A stretch of DNA of 64,000 nucleotides from Curtobacterium sp. PhB115. GTDB taxonomy: Bacteria; Actinomycetota; Actinomycetes; Actinomycetales; Microbacteriaceae. Positions within the stretch are counted from its first letter, which is position 1. Each line of letters starts with the position of its first letter. Positions 8,101 to 16,236 of this stretch are shown in pieces. A program made the position numbers and the translations under genes. The stretch covers positions 62,001-126,000 of the forward strand of contig NZ_RJKR01000013.1 of NCBI RefSeq assembly GCF_003752025.1, read 5' to 3'. The notes beneath the pieces were generated by a model. That model saw only the letters and a list, made by a program, of their open reading frames with translations, was not told where the DNA came from and ran no database searches.

Positions 8101-9146
8101 CCCGCTACGTGCTCTCCCGCATCGGGCAGGCCCTGCTCGTGCTCTGGGCGGCGTGGACGATCTCGTTCTTCGTCCTCTACGTGCTGCCGAGCGACCCCGC
8201 ACGGATCATGGTCGGCCCGGACGCCACCGACGTGACCGCGGCGCAGCTCGACGCCCTCCGGCACCAGTACGGCCTCGACCAGCCCGTGCTCGTGCAGTAC
8301 TTCCAGCACCTCGGCTCCCTGTTCACCGGGGACCTCGGCCGTTCCATCGGGGTCGGCCGGCCGGTCGCCGACGTCATCGGCGAGGCGATCGCCCCGACGG
8401 CCCAGATCGCCGTCGCCGGCCTCGTGCTCGCGATCGTGTTCGGTGGCGGGATCGCGGTGTTCGCGACCTGGACCCGCAACCGTGCCCTCGGTCAGTTCCT
8501 GCTCCAGCTGCCCCCGATCGGCGTCGCGGTGCCGGGGTTCTGGTTCGCGTTGCTCCTGGTCCAGTGGTTCTCGTTCGGCCTGCACGTGTTCCCGGCGTTC
8601 GGGGGTGAGGGCCCCGCCTCCGTCGTCCTGCCGGCGATCACCCTGGCGCTGCCGACCGGCGCCACGATCGCGCAGCTGCTCTCCAAGTCCCTCGTCCAGA
8701 CGCTCCGCGAACCGTACGTCGACACGGCGTACGCGAAGGGTGCCGGGCGCTGGCGAGTGCAGCTCCGCCACGCACTGAAGAACGCCGCGCTGCCTGCCCT
8801 CACCGTCACCGGGCTCATCGTCGGGCAGCTGTTCTCCGGCACCGTCGTCACCGAGACCGTGTTCTCGCGGCCGGGCCTCGGGCGGGTGACGGCGACGGCC
8901 GTGCAGCAGCAGGACATCCCCGTCGTGCAGGGCATCGTCCTGCTCGCCGCCGCGATCTTCGTGGTCGTGAACCTCGTCGTCGACCTCGTGTACCCGCTGC
9001 TCGACCCCCGCGTCGTGATCGCCGGCAGCCGTCGGAAGCTCCGAGACCAGGACAGCGCGACCCCCGGCGCCACCCCCGGCGCCACCCCCGGCGCGCCCGG
9101 CACCACTCCGTCCAGCACCCCCGAACCCAAGGCGGTCCACGCATGA
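8097..9146 (+). CDS. ABC transporter permease, DppB type
   Basis: This 349-residue inner-membrane permease of the peptide/nickel/opine family has six predicted membrane segments. It begins RYVLSRIGQALLVLWAAWTISFFVLYVLPSDPA and carries the conserved YGLDQPVLVQYFQHLGSLFTGDLGRSI segment and the EAA-type loop EPYVDTAYAKGAGRWRVQLRHALKNAALPAL (about 207-237) that docks on the ATPase. The C-terminus has an unusual tail with TPGATPGATPGAPG repeats. It forms the translocation pore with the 9143 product. The substrate is probably the organic compound oxidised by the neighbouring monooxygenases (inference). Confidence 0.92.
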   Translation: MTRYVLSRIGQALLVLWAAWTISFFVLYVLPSDPARIMVGPDATDVTAAQLDALRHQYGLDQPVLVQYFQHLGSLFTGDLGRSIGVGRPVADVIGEAIAPTAQIAVAGLVLAIVFGGGIAVFATWTRNRALGQFLLQLPPIGVAVPGFWFALLLVQWFSFGLHVFPAFGGEGPASVVLPAITLALPTGATIAQLLSKSLVQTLREPYVDTAYAKGAGRWRVQLRHALKNAALPALTVTGLIVGQLFSGTVVTETVFSRPGLGRVTATAVQQQDIPVVQGIVLLAAAIFVVVNLVVDLVYPLLDPRVVIAGSRRKLRDQDSATPGATPGATPGAPGTTPSSTPEPKAVHA

Positions 9147-10039
9147 CCGAGACCACGCAGCTCGCAATCGGCCGTCCGGCCCCGCTCGCCACGACCGCGG
9201 GCCGTGTACCCGGGGGCACCACGGCACTCCGCGGCCTCGTCGCCCGCCCGACCCTGACCGTCGCCGTCGTCTGGCTGGCGCTCGTGATCGTCGCCGCCCT
9301 CGTGCCGGGAGCCCTGACCCACCACGACCCGCTGGCCGCCGAACCAGCCGTCAAGCTCACCGCTCCCGACGCCGCGCACTGGTTCGGCACCGACCAGCTC
9401 GGCCGTGACCTGTACGCGCGGGTCGTGCACGGCACCGCGCTCACCCTGCAGGCCGCGGTCCTCGCGATCGTCATCGGACTGGTCGGCGGTTCGCTCGTCG
9501 GACTCGTCGCCGGCTTCGTGGGCGGCGTCGTCGACGCGGTGCTCATGCGCGTCACCGACGTCCTGCTGGCCATCCCGAGCCTGCTGCTGTCGCTGACGAT
9601 CGTCACCGTCCTCGGCTTCGGCACCGTGAACGTCGCCGTGGCGGTCGGTGTCGCGAGCATCGCCACCATCGCCCGCATCATGCGCTCCGAGGTCGTCCGC
9701 GTCCGCACCGCCCCGTACGTCGAGGCCGCGAGCGCGAACGGCAACCGCTGGTGGCGCGTCCTGCTCGTGCACGTGCTGCCGAACGCCGCGGGCCCCGTGC
9801 TGGTGCTCGCCGCGCTCGAGTTCGGCACCGCGATCCTCGCCGTGTCCAGCCTGAGCTTCCTCGGCTACGGCGCCCAGCCGCCCCAGCCGGAGTGGGGTTC
9901 GCTCGTCGCCACCGGCCGCGACTTCATCGCGTCCTCGTGGTGGCTCACCACGATCCCCGGGCTCGTCATCGCCGTCACCGTCCTCGCCGGCAACCGCGTC
10001 GCCCGTGCACTCGACACCGAACGGCGGGCCGTCCGATGA
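9143..10039 (+). CDS. ABC transporter permease, DppC type
   Basis: The 298-residue partner permease has the DppC-type N-terminus: one membrane segment, then HDPLAAEPAVKLTAPDAAHWFGTDQLGRDLYARVVHGT (about 58-95). The EAA loop RTAPYVEAASANGNRWWRVLLVHVLPNAAGPVLV follows near 187-220, and FLGYGAQPPQPEWGSLVATGRDFI after it. It overlaps both neighbours by 4 bp and pairs with the DppB-type gene at 8097. Confidence 0.93.
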   Translation: MTETTQLAIGRPAPLATTAGRVPGGTTALRGLVARPTLTVAVVWLALVIVAALVPGALTHHDPLAAEPAVKLTAPDAAHWFGTDQLGRDLYARVVHGTALTLQAAVLAIVIGLVGGSLVGLVAGFVGGVVDAVLMRVTDVLLAIPSLLLSLTIVTVLGFGTVNVAVAVGVASIATIARIMRSEVVRVRTAPYVEAASANGNRWWRVLLVHVLPNAAGPVLVLAALEFGTAILAVSSLSFLGYGAQPPQPEWGSLVATGRDFIASSWWLTTIPGLVIAVTVLAGNRVARALDTERRAVR

Positions 10040-11742
10040 GCCTCCTCTCCATCCGCGACCTGACCGTCTCCTACGGTCGCGGCCGCGCCGCGCGGCCCGC
10101 GCTCCACGGCGTCTCGCTCGACGTCGGTCGCGGCGAGCGCGTCGCGATCGTCGGTGAGTCCGGTTCGGGCAAGTCGACGACGGCCCACGCGGTCCTCCGG
10201 CTCCTGCCCGCAGCAGCGGAACTGACGGGAGGCACGGTGCGGCTCTCCGGGGCGGCCGCCGGTTCCGCGGACCTCGACCTGGTCACCGCGACCGACAGCG
10301 AGGTCCGGTCCGTCCGCGGCGTCCGGATCGGCTTCGTGCCGCAGGACCCGACGGTCTCGCTCAACCCCGTGACGCGGATCGGCACCCAGGTCGCCGAGGT
10401 GCTCCGCATCCACGGCCTCGCCACCGGCGCCGAGGCCCGGGACCGTGCCGTCGAGGAGCTCCGCCGTGCGGGCATCGACCGTCCGGAGCTCCGTGCACGG
10501 CAGTACCCGCACGAGCTCTCCGGCGGGATGCGGCAGCGTGTGCTCATCGCGATCGCCCTGATCGGCGACCCGGAGCTGCTCGTCGCGGACGAACCGACGA
10601 GTGCGCTCGACGTCACGGTGCAGCGGACGATCCTCGACCACCTGGACCGGCTCGTCGCCGAACGGGGCACGAGCGTGCTGTTCATCACGCACGACCTCGG
10701 GGTCGCCGCCGACCGGGCCGATCGCATCGTCGTGATGTCCGAGGGACGGATCGTCGAGCAGGGCACCCCGGCCGAGGTGCTCGGCGCACCCCGTGAGGCG
10801 TACACGCGCGCACTGATCGCAGCGGCACCCAGTCTCGACGACGTGACCGTGTCCGTGGGACGCGATCCGCGCCTCCCGTCCGACCGCCCCGACCCACTCG
10901 TCGTCGCGACCGGACTGCGGAAGTCCTTCGACCGCGTGACCGCCGTCGACGGGGTCGACGTGACCGTGCCACGCGGCCGCACGCTGGCGCTGGTGGGGGA
11001 GTCCGGGTCCGGCAAGTCGACCACTGCTCGGCTCGTGCTCGGACTCGAACGGCCCGACGAGGGCAGCGTGCGCTTCGACGGTGCCGACGTGGCCGGAGCC
11101 CGAGGCGTCGCGCTCCGGGCGTACCGGCGGCAGGCGCAGATCGTGCAGCAGAACCCGTACGCGGCGCTGCACCCGCGGCTGTCCGTGGGGTCGGTCATCG
11201 CCGACCCGCTCGCGGCGTTCGGCGTCGGTACCAGGCGGTCCCGCGCAGCCCGTGCCGCCGAGTTGCTCGACCTCGTGGCACTGCCGGCCTCGACCGCCGC
11301 ACGACGCCCAGCGGAGCTCTCCGGCGGCCAGCGGCAGCGGGTCGCGATCGCCCGTGCGCTCGCGCTCGACCCGTCGTTCATCGTGCTCGACGAGCCGGTC
11401 TCCGCGCTCGACGTGTCCGTGCAGGCACAGATCCTCGACCTGCTCGCGGAACTGCAGTCGACGCTCGGCGTCTCGTACCTCTTCATCTCGCACGACCTAG
11501 CCGTCGTCCGCCGCATCGCCCACGAGGTGTCCGTCCTGCGGGGCGGGCGCGTCGTGGAGCACGGCGACGTCTCGCAGGTCCTGCACGACCCACAGCACGA
11601 GTACACGCGTGCGCTGCTCGACGCGATCCCGGGGCGGTCCCGGCGCGTCGTGCCCGTGCCCGTTCCCGTTCCCGTTCCCGTTCCTGTTCCTGTTCCCGCA
11701 TCCGCATCCGCATCCGCATCCGCACCCGAAGGAGTCTCATGA
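10036..11742 (+). CDS. fused double ATP-binding subunit of a peptide-type ABC importer
   Basis: This 568-residue protein joins two DppD/DppF-like nucleotide-binding domains. Domain 1 (about 1-280) has Walker A GESGSGKST, signature LSGGMRQR and Walker B LLVADEPTSALD. Domain 2 (about 287-545) has GESGSGKST, LSGGQRQR and FIVLDEPVSALD. All catalytic motifs are intact, so one chain can power the two permeases. The last ~30 residues are PV repeats followed by SA repeats, encoded by hexanucleotide runs at 11655-11728. The Shine-Dalgarno sequence of the next gene (GAAGGAG) lies just after the repeats, so repeat-length change could alter local mRNA structure. Confidence 0.93.
   Translation: MSLLSIRDLTVSYGRGRAARPALHGVSLDVGRGERVAIVGESGSGKSTTAHAVLRLLPAAAELTGGTVRLSGAAAGSADLDLVTATDSEVRSVRGVRIGFVPQDPTVSLNPVTRIGTQVAEVLRIHGLATGAEARDRAVEELRRAGIDRPELRARQYPHELSGGMRQRVLIAIALIGDPELLVADEPTSALDVTVQRTILDHLDRLVAERGTSVLFITHDLGVAADRADRIVVMSEGRIVEQGTPAEVLGAPREAYTRALIAAAPSLDDVTVSVGRDPRLPSDRPDPLVVATGLRKSFDRVTAVDGVDVTVPRGRTLALVGESGSGKSTTARLVLGLERPDEGSVRFDGADVAGARGVALRAYRRQAQIVQQNPYAALHPRLSVGSVIADPLAAFGVGTRRSRAARAAELLDLVALPASTAARRPAELSGGQRQRVAIARALALDPSFIVLDEPVSALDVSVQAQILDLLAELQSTLGVSYLFISHDLAVVRRIAHEVSVLRGGRVVEHGDVSQVLHDPQHEYTRALLDAIPGRSRRVVPVPVPVPVPVPVPVPASASASASAPEGVS
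11655..11728. repeat. hexanucleotide microsatellite at a gene 3' end
   Basis: Tandem CCCGTT (with CCTGTT variants) is followed by GCATCC repeats, encoding Pro-Val then Ser-Ala dipeptides at the C-terminus of the ABC ATPase. A repeat change of 6 bp keeps the frame. Confidence 0.85.
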
Positions 11743-13364
11743 CCATCCACCGCACGCCGTTCCGTCTGGTGGCCGCGATCGCGGCCGGAACCACGGCGGC
11801 CCTGGTGATGGCCGGCTGTTCGTCGGGCGGCACCGCGTCGACGTCGTCGTCGAAGCCCGTCGACGGCGGCTCGCTGACCTACGCCATCGCGAACGACCCG
11901 ATCTCGCTGAACCCCTCGGGTACCGGCGCCGGCAACGACACCTTCGCGATCACCCGACAGCTCGTCGACTCGCTGCTGTGGCAGGACCCCTCCGACGGAT
12001 CGCTGAAGCCCTGGCTCGCGACGAAGTACTCGGCGAACGCGGACGCCACCGCCTTCACGTTCGACCTGCGCTCCGGCGTCACCTTCTCGGACGGCACCGC
12101 CTTCGACGCGACCGCCGTCAAGGACACCTTCGACGACATCGTCGCGGCGGGGGCGTCGAGCACGGCCGCCGCGTCCTTCTCCGGGTACGAGAAGACGAAG
12201 GTCATCGACGACGACACCGTCGAGGTCGACTTCACGACGCCGAACGCCGCGTTCCCGAACGCCACCGCGTCGGTCGGACTCGGCATCGTCGCGCCGGAGA
12301 CCACCGAGACGAAGTTCGACGACCGCGCCGACGGCAAGGCCGTGATCGGCACCGGGCCGTTCACGCTCACCTCGTACACGAAGAACACCTCGACGGTCCT
12401 GACCAAGCGGAAGGACTACGACTGGGGTCCCGCCGAGCGGAGCAACACCGGGGCCGCGCACCTGTCGAAGGTCACCTTCCAGGTCGTGCCGGAAGCCAGC
12501 GTCCGCACCGGCAGCCTGGAGTCCGGGCAGCTCGACGCGATCAGCAGTGTCCAGCCGAGCGACGTCGACACGCTCACGGCGCAGTACGACCTCGTCACCC
12601 GGGCCAACCCCGGGCAGGTGTTCGGGCTGACGTTCAACCAGGAGCGCCCGATCGTGTCCGACCTGGTGGTCCGCAAGGCGATCGCGCAGTCGGTCGACGC
12701 CACTGCCGTCCGGGACACCTCGCTGAACGACCTGTTCAAGGTGGGGACCTCGGTGCTCGGGTCCACGACGCCCGGGTACACGGACGCGTCCGACGCGCTG
12801 CCCGCGTACGACCCGAAGGCCGCCGCAGCCGCTCTGGACGACGCCGGATGGAAGGAAGGCTCCGACGGCATCCGATCGAAGGACGGCACGAAGCTGCAGC
12901 TGAAGCTCATCTGGATCACGAACTTCGGGCCGAACCAGACGTCACTCGAGCTCATCCAGCAGGAGCTCGGGAAGGTCGGCGTCGGGCTCACCCTCGAGAG
13001 CGGCACCGTCCCGCAGTACCTCGCCAACCTGACCAGCGGCGACTGGGACCTGTCGTGGGACAACAACTCCCGTGCCGACGGCGACGTCCTCCGCTCGAAG
13101 TTCTCCAGCACCGGTGCGCAGTCGATCGGCGCCTCGGACAAGACGCTCGACGCGCTCTTCACGAAGGAGCTGTCGCAGTCGTCCGCGGAGGACCGCTCGG
13201 CCACCTTCGCCGACATCCAGGACCGCATCGCGTCCCAGGTCGACTTCGTCCCGGTGCACGAGCTGACGAGCATCATCGCCCCGGCCACGGACGTCCACGG
13301 CATCGCCTTCGGCGCCGACACCCGACTCGACCAGCTCACCGGGGCCTGGAAGGACGCATCGTGA
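11739..13364 (+). CDS. ABC transporter substrate-binding lipoprotein, SBP_bac_5 family
   Basis: A 541-residue extracytoplasmic receptor. The N-terminal signal ends in the lipobox LVMAGC, so Cys27 should be lipidated and anchor the protein outside the membrane. The family-5 fold is seen in YAIANDPISLNPSGTG, SLLWQDPSDGSLKPWLATKYSANADATAFTFDLRSGVTFSDGTAFDA (about 75-125), FGLTFNQERPIVSDLVVRKAIAQSVD and the closing VPVHELTSIIAP. It is translationally coupled to the ATPase gene upstream and to an LLM gene downstream. This fits an importer dedicated to the monooxygenase substrate. Confidence 0.93.
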   Translation: MTIHRTPFRLVAAIAAGTTAALVMAGCSSGGTASTSSSKPVDGGSLTYAIANDPISLNPSGTGAGNDTFAITRQLVDSLLWQDPSDGSLKPWLATKYSANADATAFTFDLRSGVTFSDGTAFDATAVKDTFDDIVAAGASSTAAASFSGYEKTKVIDDDTVEVDFTTPNAAFPNATASVGLGIVAPETTETKFDDRADGKAVIGTGPFTLTSYTKNTSTVLTKRKDYDWGPAERSNTGAAHLSKVTFQVVPEASVRTGSLESGQLDAISSVQPSDVDTLTAQYDLVTRANPGQVFGLTFNQERPIVSDLVVRKAIAQSVDATAVRDTSLNDLFKVGTSVLGSTTPGYTDASDALPAYDPKAAAAALDDAGWKEGSDGIRSKDGTKLQLKLIWITNFGPNQTSLELIQQELGKVGVGLTLESGTVPQYLANLTSGDWDLSWDNNSRADGDVLRSKFSSTGAQSIGASDKTLDALFTKELSQSSAEDRSATFADIQDRIASQVDFVPVHELTSIIAPATDVHGIAFGADTRLDQLTGAWKDAS

Positions 13365-14521
13365 CCGCCGCGCGGCCCGTCCCGCTCTCCGTCCTCGACC
13401 TGGTGCCGGTGAGCGCCGGCTCGTCCGCCGCCACCGCCCTGGCGAACACGGTCGACCTGGCCGTCGCCGCCGAGCGCGCCGGGTACGCCCGGTACTGGCT
13501 GGCCGAGCACCACCTGAACCCGGGCGTCGCGGGCAGTGCGCCGACCGTCGTCATCGGTGCGGTCGCTGCCGCCACCCGGGAGCTCCGGGTCGGCAGCGCC
13601 GCGACGCTCGTGGGCAACACCCGCGGGCTGCAGATCGCCGAGACCTTCGGCACGCTCGCCGCGCTGTACGGGCCCCGGATCGACCTCGGGCTCGGACGTT
13701 CCGGCGCCCCGGCACCGGGGACGCCGAAGCCACCGTCGCTCGCGCCGCGGTCGGACCAGGTCGTCGACGGACTGCTCGTCCCCGCCCCGTTCGACTTCCA
13801 CGTCGCGCCGGGCAGCCGGTTCGCGCTGCAGGGCGAACTGCTCGGACGGGTGCCGGGCGACGTCGACCGGTTCGAGGGCGAGCTGGAGCTCATCCGCGGG
13901 CTGCTCGCCGGTACGTGGTCGCGGGACGGTGCCGTCGTCGAGGCTCCGCCGGCCTCCGGCGCACCCGTCGAGCTCTGGATCCACGGGTCGACCGGTGGCG
14001 AGAGCGCCCGGATCGCCGGTGCGCTGGGGCTGCCCTACGGTGCGAACTACCACACGTCACCGGGCACGGTCCTGGCGTCGGTGGAGGCCTACCGCGACGC
14101 CTTCCGGCCGGGAGTGCTCGACGCGCCGCACGTCATCGTGTCGGCCGACGTCGTGGTCGGGCGGTCGTCGTCCGAGGCCGAGGAGCTCGCGCTCGGGTAC
14201 GACTCGTGGGTGTACTCGATCCGCGCCGGCGTGGGTGCGATCGCGTACCCGTCGCCGGCCGCGGCGCGACGCGACCCCCTGGACCCGGCGGCGGCGGAGT
14301 CCGTGGCCGACCGGGTGGCCACGCGCTTCGTGGGGGACGCGGCGGAGGTCGCGGACCGGCTCGAGACCCTGCGCCGGGCCGCCGGGGCGGATGAGCTGCT
14401 CGTCACGACGATCACGCACGACCACGCGGCGCGGGTGCGCTCGTACGAGTTGCTCGGGGCCGAGTGGGCGGCGCGTGGCGCGGGTGCCGTCGTGGGGGAG
14501 TCCGCTCTGGCTGCGCGGTAG
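13361..14521 (+). CDS. MsnO8-type LLM flavin-dependent oxidoreductase
   Basis: The 386-residue protein begins VPLSVLDLVPVSAGSSAATALANTVDLAVAAERAGYARYWLAEHHLNPGVAGSAPTVVIGAVA, the signature of the MsnO8-like LLM subgroup, followed by ATLVGNTRGLQIAETFGTLAALYGPRIDLGLGRSG. The middle has PVELWIHGSTGGESARIAGALGLPYGANYH, the flavin-phosphate region. GTG overlaps the stop of the receptor gene by 4 bp. It closes the plus-strand monooxygenase/importer cluster and is followed by the hairpin-rich interval. Confidence 0.87.
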   Translation: MTAARPVPLSVLDLVPVSAGSSAATALANTVDLAVAAERAGYARYWLAEHHLNPGVAGSAPTVVIGAVAAATRELRVGSAATLVGNTRGLQIAETFGTLAALYGPRIDLGLGRSGAPAPGTPKPPSLAPRSDQVVDGLLVPAPFDFHVAPGSRFALQGELLGRVPGDVDRFEGELELIRGLLAGTWSRDGAVVEAPPASGAPVELWIHGSTGGESARIAGALGLPYGANYHTSPGTVLASVEAYRDAFRPGVLDAPHVIVSADVVVGRSSSEAEELALGYDSWVYSIRAGVGAIAYPSPAAARRDPLDPAAAESVADRVATRFVGDAAEVADRLETLRRAAGADELLVTTITHDHAARVRSYELLGAEWAARGAGAVVGESALAAR

Positions 14522-14527
14522 CTCGCT

Positions 14528-14985
14528 GCGTGTGCATGTTCCGACGTCCCACCTGTCGTTCGACGGTTGGGACGTCGTTCGTTGCCCACACATCGGATGC
14601 GTGTGCATGTTCCGACGATCCACGAGTCGTTCCCCTCGTGGATCGTCGATCGTCGCGTGGGCGCCGCCGTCGTGCGACGACGCCGACGTCGCACGACGGC
14701 GACGAAGTCGTTCGGCGGCGGCAACCCGACGGCCCGCCAGTTCGGTGCGTGTGCATGTTCCGACGATCCACGAGTCGTTGCCCTCGTGGATCGTCGTTCT
14801 GGGCGTGGGCCGCCGCAGCCGTGGTGCGACAACGCCGACGCCGTACGACGTCGACCCCGTCGTTCGGCGGCGGCAACCCGACGGCCCACCTGTCGTTCGA
14901 CTGGTGGGACGTCGTTCGTTGCGCACGCATCGGGTGCGTGTGCATGTTCCGACGATGCACGAGTCGTTCCCCTCGTGGATCGTCC
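14528..14985. repeat. four-copy 19-bp motif, each followed by a stem-loop
   Basis: GCGTGTGCATGTTCCGACG occurs exactly at 14528, 14599, 14747 and 14936. Each copy runs straight into a stem-loop. Copies 2 and 3 have perfect 14-bp arms (14613-14626/14635-14648 and 14761-14774/14783-14796), copy 4 has imperfect arms (14950-14963/14972-14985), and copy 1 has a different arm sequence (14543-14553/14565-14576) that still pairs. Additional shared blocks (CGTTCGGCGGCGGCAACCCG at 14709 and 14860) show internal duplication. Confidence 0.85.
14666..14700. repeat. perfect 13-bp inverted repeat
   Basis: GCCGTCGTGCGAC (14666-14678) pairs with its exact complement at 14688-14700 across a 9-nt loop. It lies inside the hairpin array and differs in sequence from the other stems. 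Confidence 0.8.
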
Positions 14986-15022
14986 TTGTGGGCGTGGGCG
15001 TGGGCGTGGGCGTGGGCGTGGG
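14986..15022. repeat. GTGGGC hexanucleotide microsatellite
   Basis: About six tandem GTGGGC units, untranslated, directly follow the last hairpin of the array. Confidence 0.85.
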
Positions 15023-15073
15023 CCTGCGCCGCCGTGGAGCGACAACGCCGGCGTCGCCCGCCCCCGCACGCAC

Positions 15074-15108
15074 GACACCCCCGCGACCACGACGGCCACG
15101 GGGGTGTC
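15074..15108. terminator. bidirectional terminator-like hairpin
   Basis: GACACCCCCG (15074-15083) pairs with CGGGGGTGTC (15099-15108) between the convergent LLM and amino-acid receptor genes. No T-run follows on the plus strand, which is usual for such hairpins in high-G+C actinobacteria. Confidence 0.6.
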
Positions 15109-15123
15109 CCGGCACAGCTCAGC

Positions 15124-16155
15124 TCAGCTCGCGTCGAGCGGCAGCCCCTCGGGGTTCAGCTCCGAGGTCTTCACGGCCTCGTTCGACAGGTTGTACGCCT
15201 TGAGCCACGTGGCGTAGGTGCCGTCCTCGATCAGATCGTCGATCGCGCCCTGGATCGGCTCCGCCAACCCGTTGCCCTTCTTGGTCGTCGCCGCGATGAG
15301 CCCCTGCAGCGTCGATCCGGCACCGGAGTACGTGCCCGCGGTCGACGTGGCCTTCGCCGTCCCCGCGTTCTGCTTGTTCTGGTAGGCGATCGTGGGGTTC
15401 GGGCCGAGGTACCCGTCGACCTTGCCGGACTGCACGGCGAGCAGGCGTGCGTTCGCGTCCGGGTAGTACTTGACCGTGATGGTCTTGCCCTCCTTCGCGA
15501 GCTCCTTCTTCCAGCCGAGCAGGATGTTCTCCTGGTTCGTGCCGGAGTCGGTGGCGATGGTCTTGCCGGCGAGCACGGACGGGTCGCCGTCGAAGGTCAG
15601 GGAGCTGCCCTCCTTGACCTGCAGCGCGAGGTTGTCCTGGCGGTACGCGGCGAAGTCGTACTTCTCCTTGCGCTCCTCGGTGACGGTGATGTTCGAGAAG
15701 CCGGCGTCGATGGAGCCGCCGTCGATGCCGATGAACAGGTTGTCCCACGTCGCGTTCTTGATCTCGGGCTCGAGGCCGAGCTTCGCGGCGACCAGTCGAC
15801 CGAGGTCCGGTTCGGTGCCGGTCAGGGTCTTCGTGTCGGTGCCGGTGAAGGCGAGCGGCGGGTAGCCGGAGGGCAGCGCGCCGATGCCGACGACGAGCTT
15901 GCCGGACTTCTTGATCGAGGCGGGCAGCGCGTCGTGGAGCTTCGCGTCCTCCTCGACCGTGACCTTCGTCTCCGTCGCGGCGCCGTTCGAGACGGCGCCG
16001 ATGGTCACGGAGCCGTCGGGACCGGAGCCGTCCGTGCCGGCACCCGCCGAGGCAGACGTGGCGCATCCGGAGAGTGCGACGACGACTCCGGCGGCGAGGA
16101 CGAGGGCGCCGGCGCGCAGGCGCCAGCGGCTGGGGGTGGAGGTGATCGTGGACAT
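15124..16155 (-). CDS. polar amino-acid ABC transporter substrate-binding lipoprotein
   Basis: The 343-residue receptor has a signal ending in VALSGC (lipidated Cys31). Its SBP_bac_3 fold is visible in KSGKLVVGIGALPSGYPPLAFTGTDTKTLTGTEPDLGRLVAAKLGLEPEIKNATWDNLFIGIDGGSIDAGFSNITVTEERKEKYDFA, the standard amino-acid-binding pattern. It is the third gene of a permease-ATPase-receptor set read on the minus strand. AGGAGAA lies just upstream of the ATG. The separate 81-bp leader region with 12-bp repeats could let receptor expression differ from the membrane components. Confidence 0.92.
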   Translation of the reverse strand: MSTITSTPSRWRLRAGALVLAAGVVVALSGCATSASAGAGTDGSGPDGSVTIGAVSNGAATETKVTVEEDAKLHDALPASIKKSGKLVVGIGALPSGYPPLAFTGTDTKTLTGTEPDLGRLVAAKLGLEPEIKNATWDNLFIGIDGGSIDAGFSNITVTEERKEKYDFAAYRQDNLALQVKEGSSLTFDGDPSVLAGKTIATDSGTNQENILLGWKKELAKEGKTITVKYYPDANARLLAVQSGKVDGYLGPNPTIAYQNKQNAGTAKATSTAGTYSGAGSTLQGLIAATTKKGNGLAEPIQGAIDDLIEDGTYATWLKAYNLSNEAVKTSELNPEGLPLDAS

Positions 16156-16172
16156 GGTTCTCCTGGGATCGG

Positions 16173-16220
16173 GTGACGAAGGAACGAACGAGGGAACGAA
16201 CGAAGGAACGAACGAGGGAA
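16173..16220. repeat. 12-bp tandem repeat, four units, between ABC genes
   Basis: Four GAACGAACGARG-type units (plus-strand reading) lie between the ATPase stop and the receptor Shine-Dalgarno, all within the transcribed leader of the receptor gene. Confidence 0.85.
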
Positions 16221-16236
16221 CGAACGACGGGGAGTC

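Larger units (their letters stand above)
14522..15123. other. hairpin-rich interval between convergent genes
   Basis: No gene is supported in these 602 bp. The interval is packed with perfect and near-perfect inverted repeats, four exact copies of a 19-bp motif, a GTGGGC microsatellite and a terminator-like hairpin at its right end, each listed separately. Confidence 0.7.

Noticed and set aside
14528..14985. Four identical 19-bp repeats as a CRISPR array
   Set aside because: Repeat spacing is irregular (71, 148 and 189 bp), the intervening sequences are themselves inverted repeats, and no cas genes are present.
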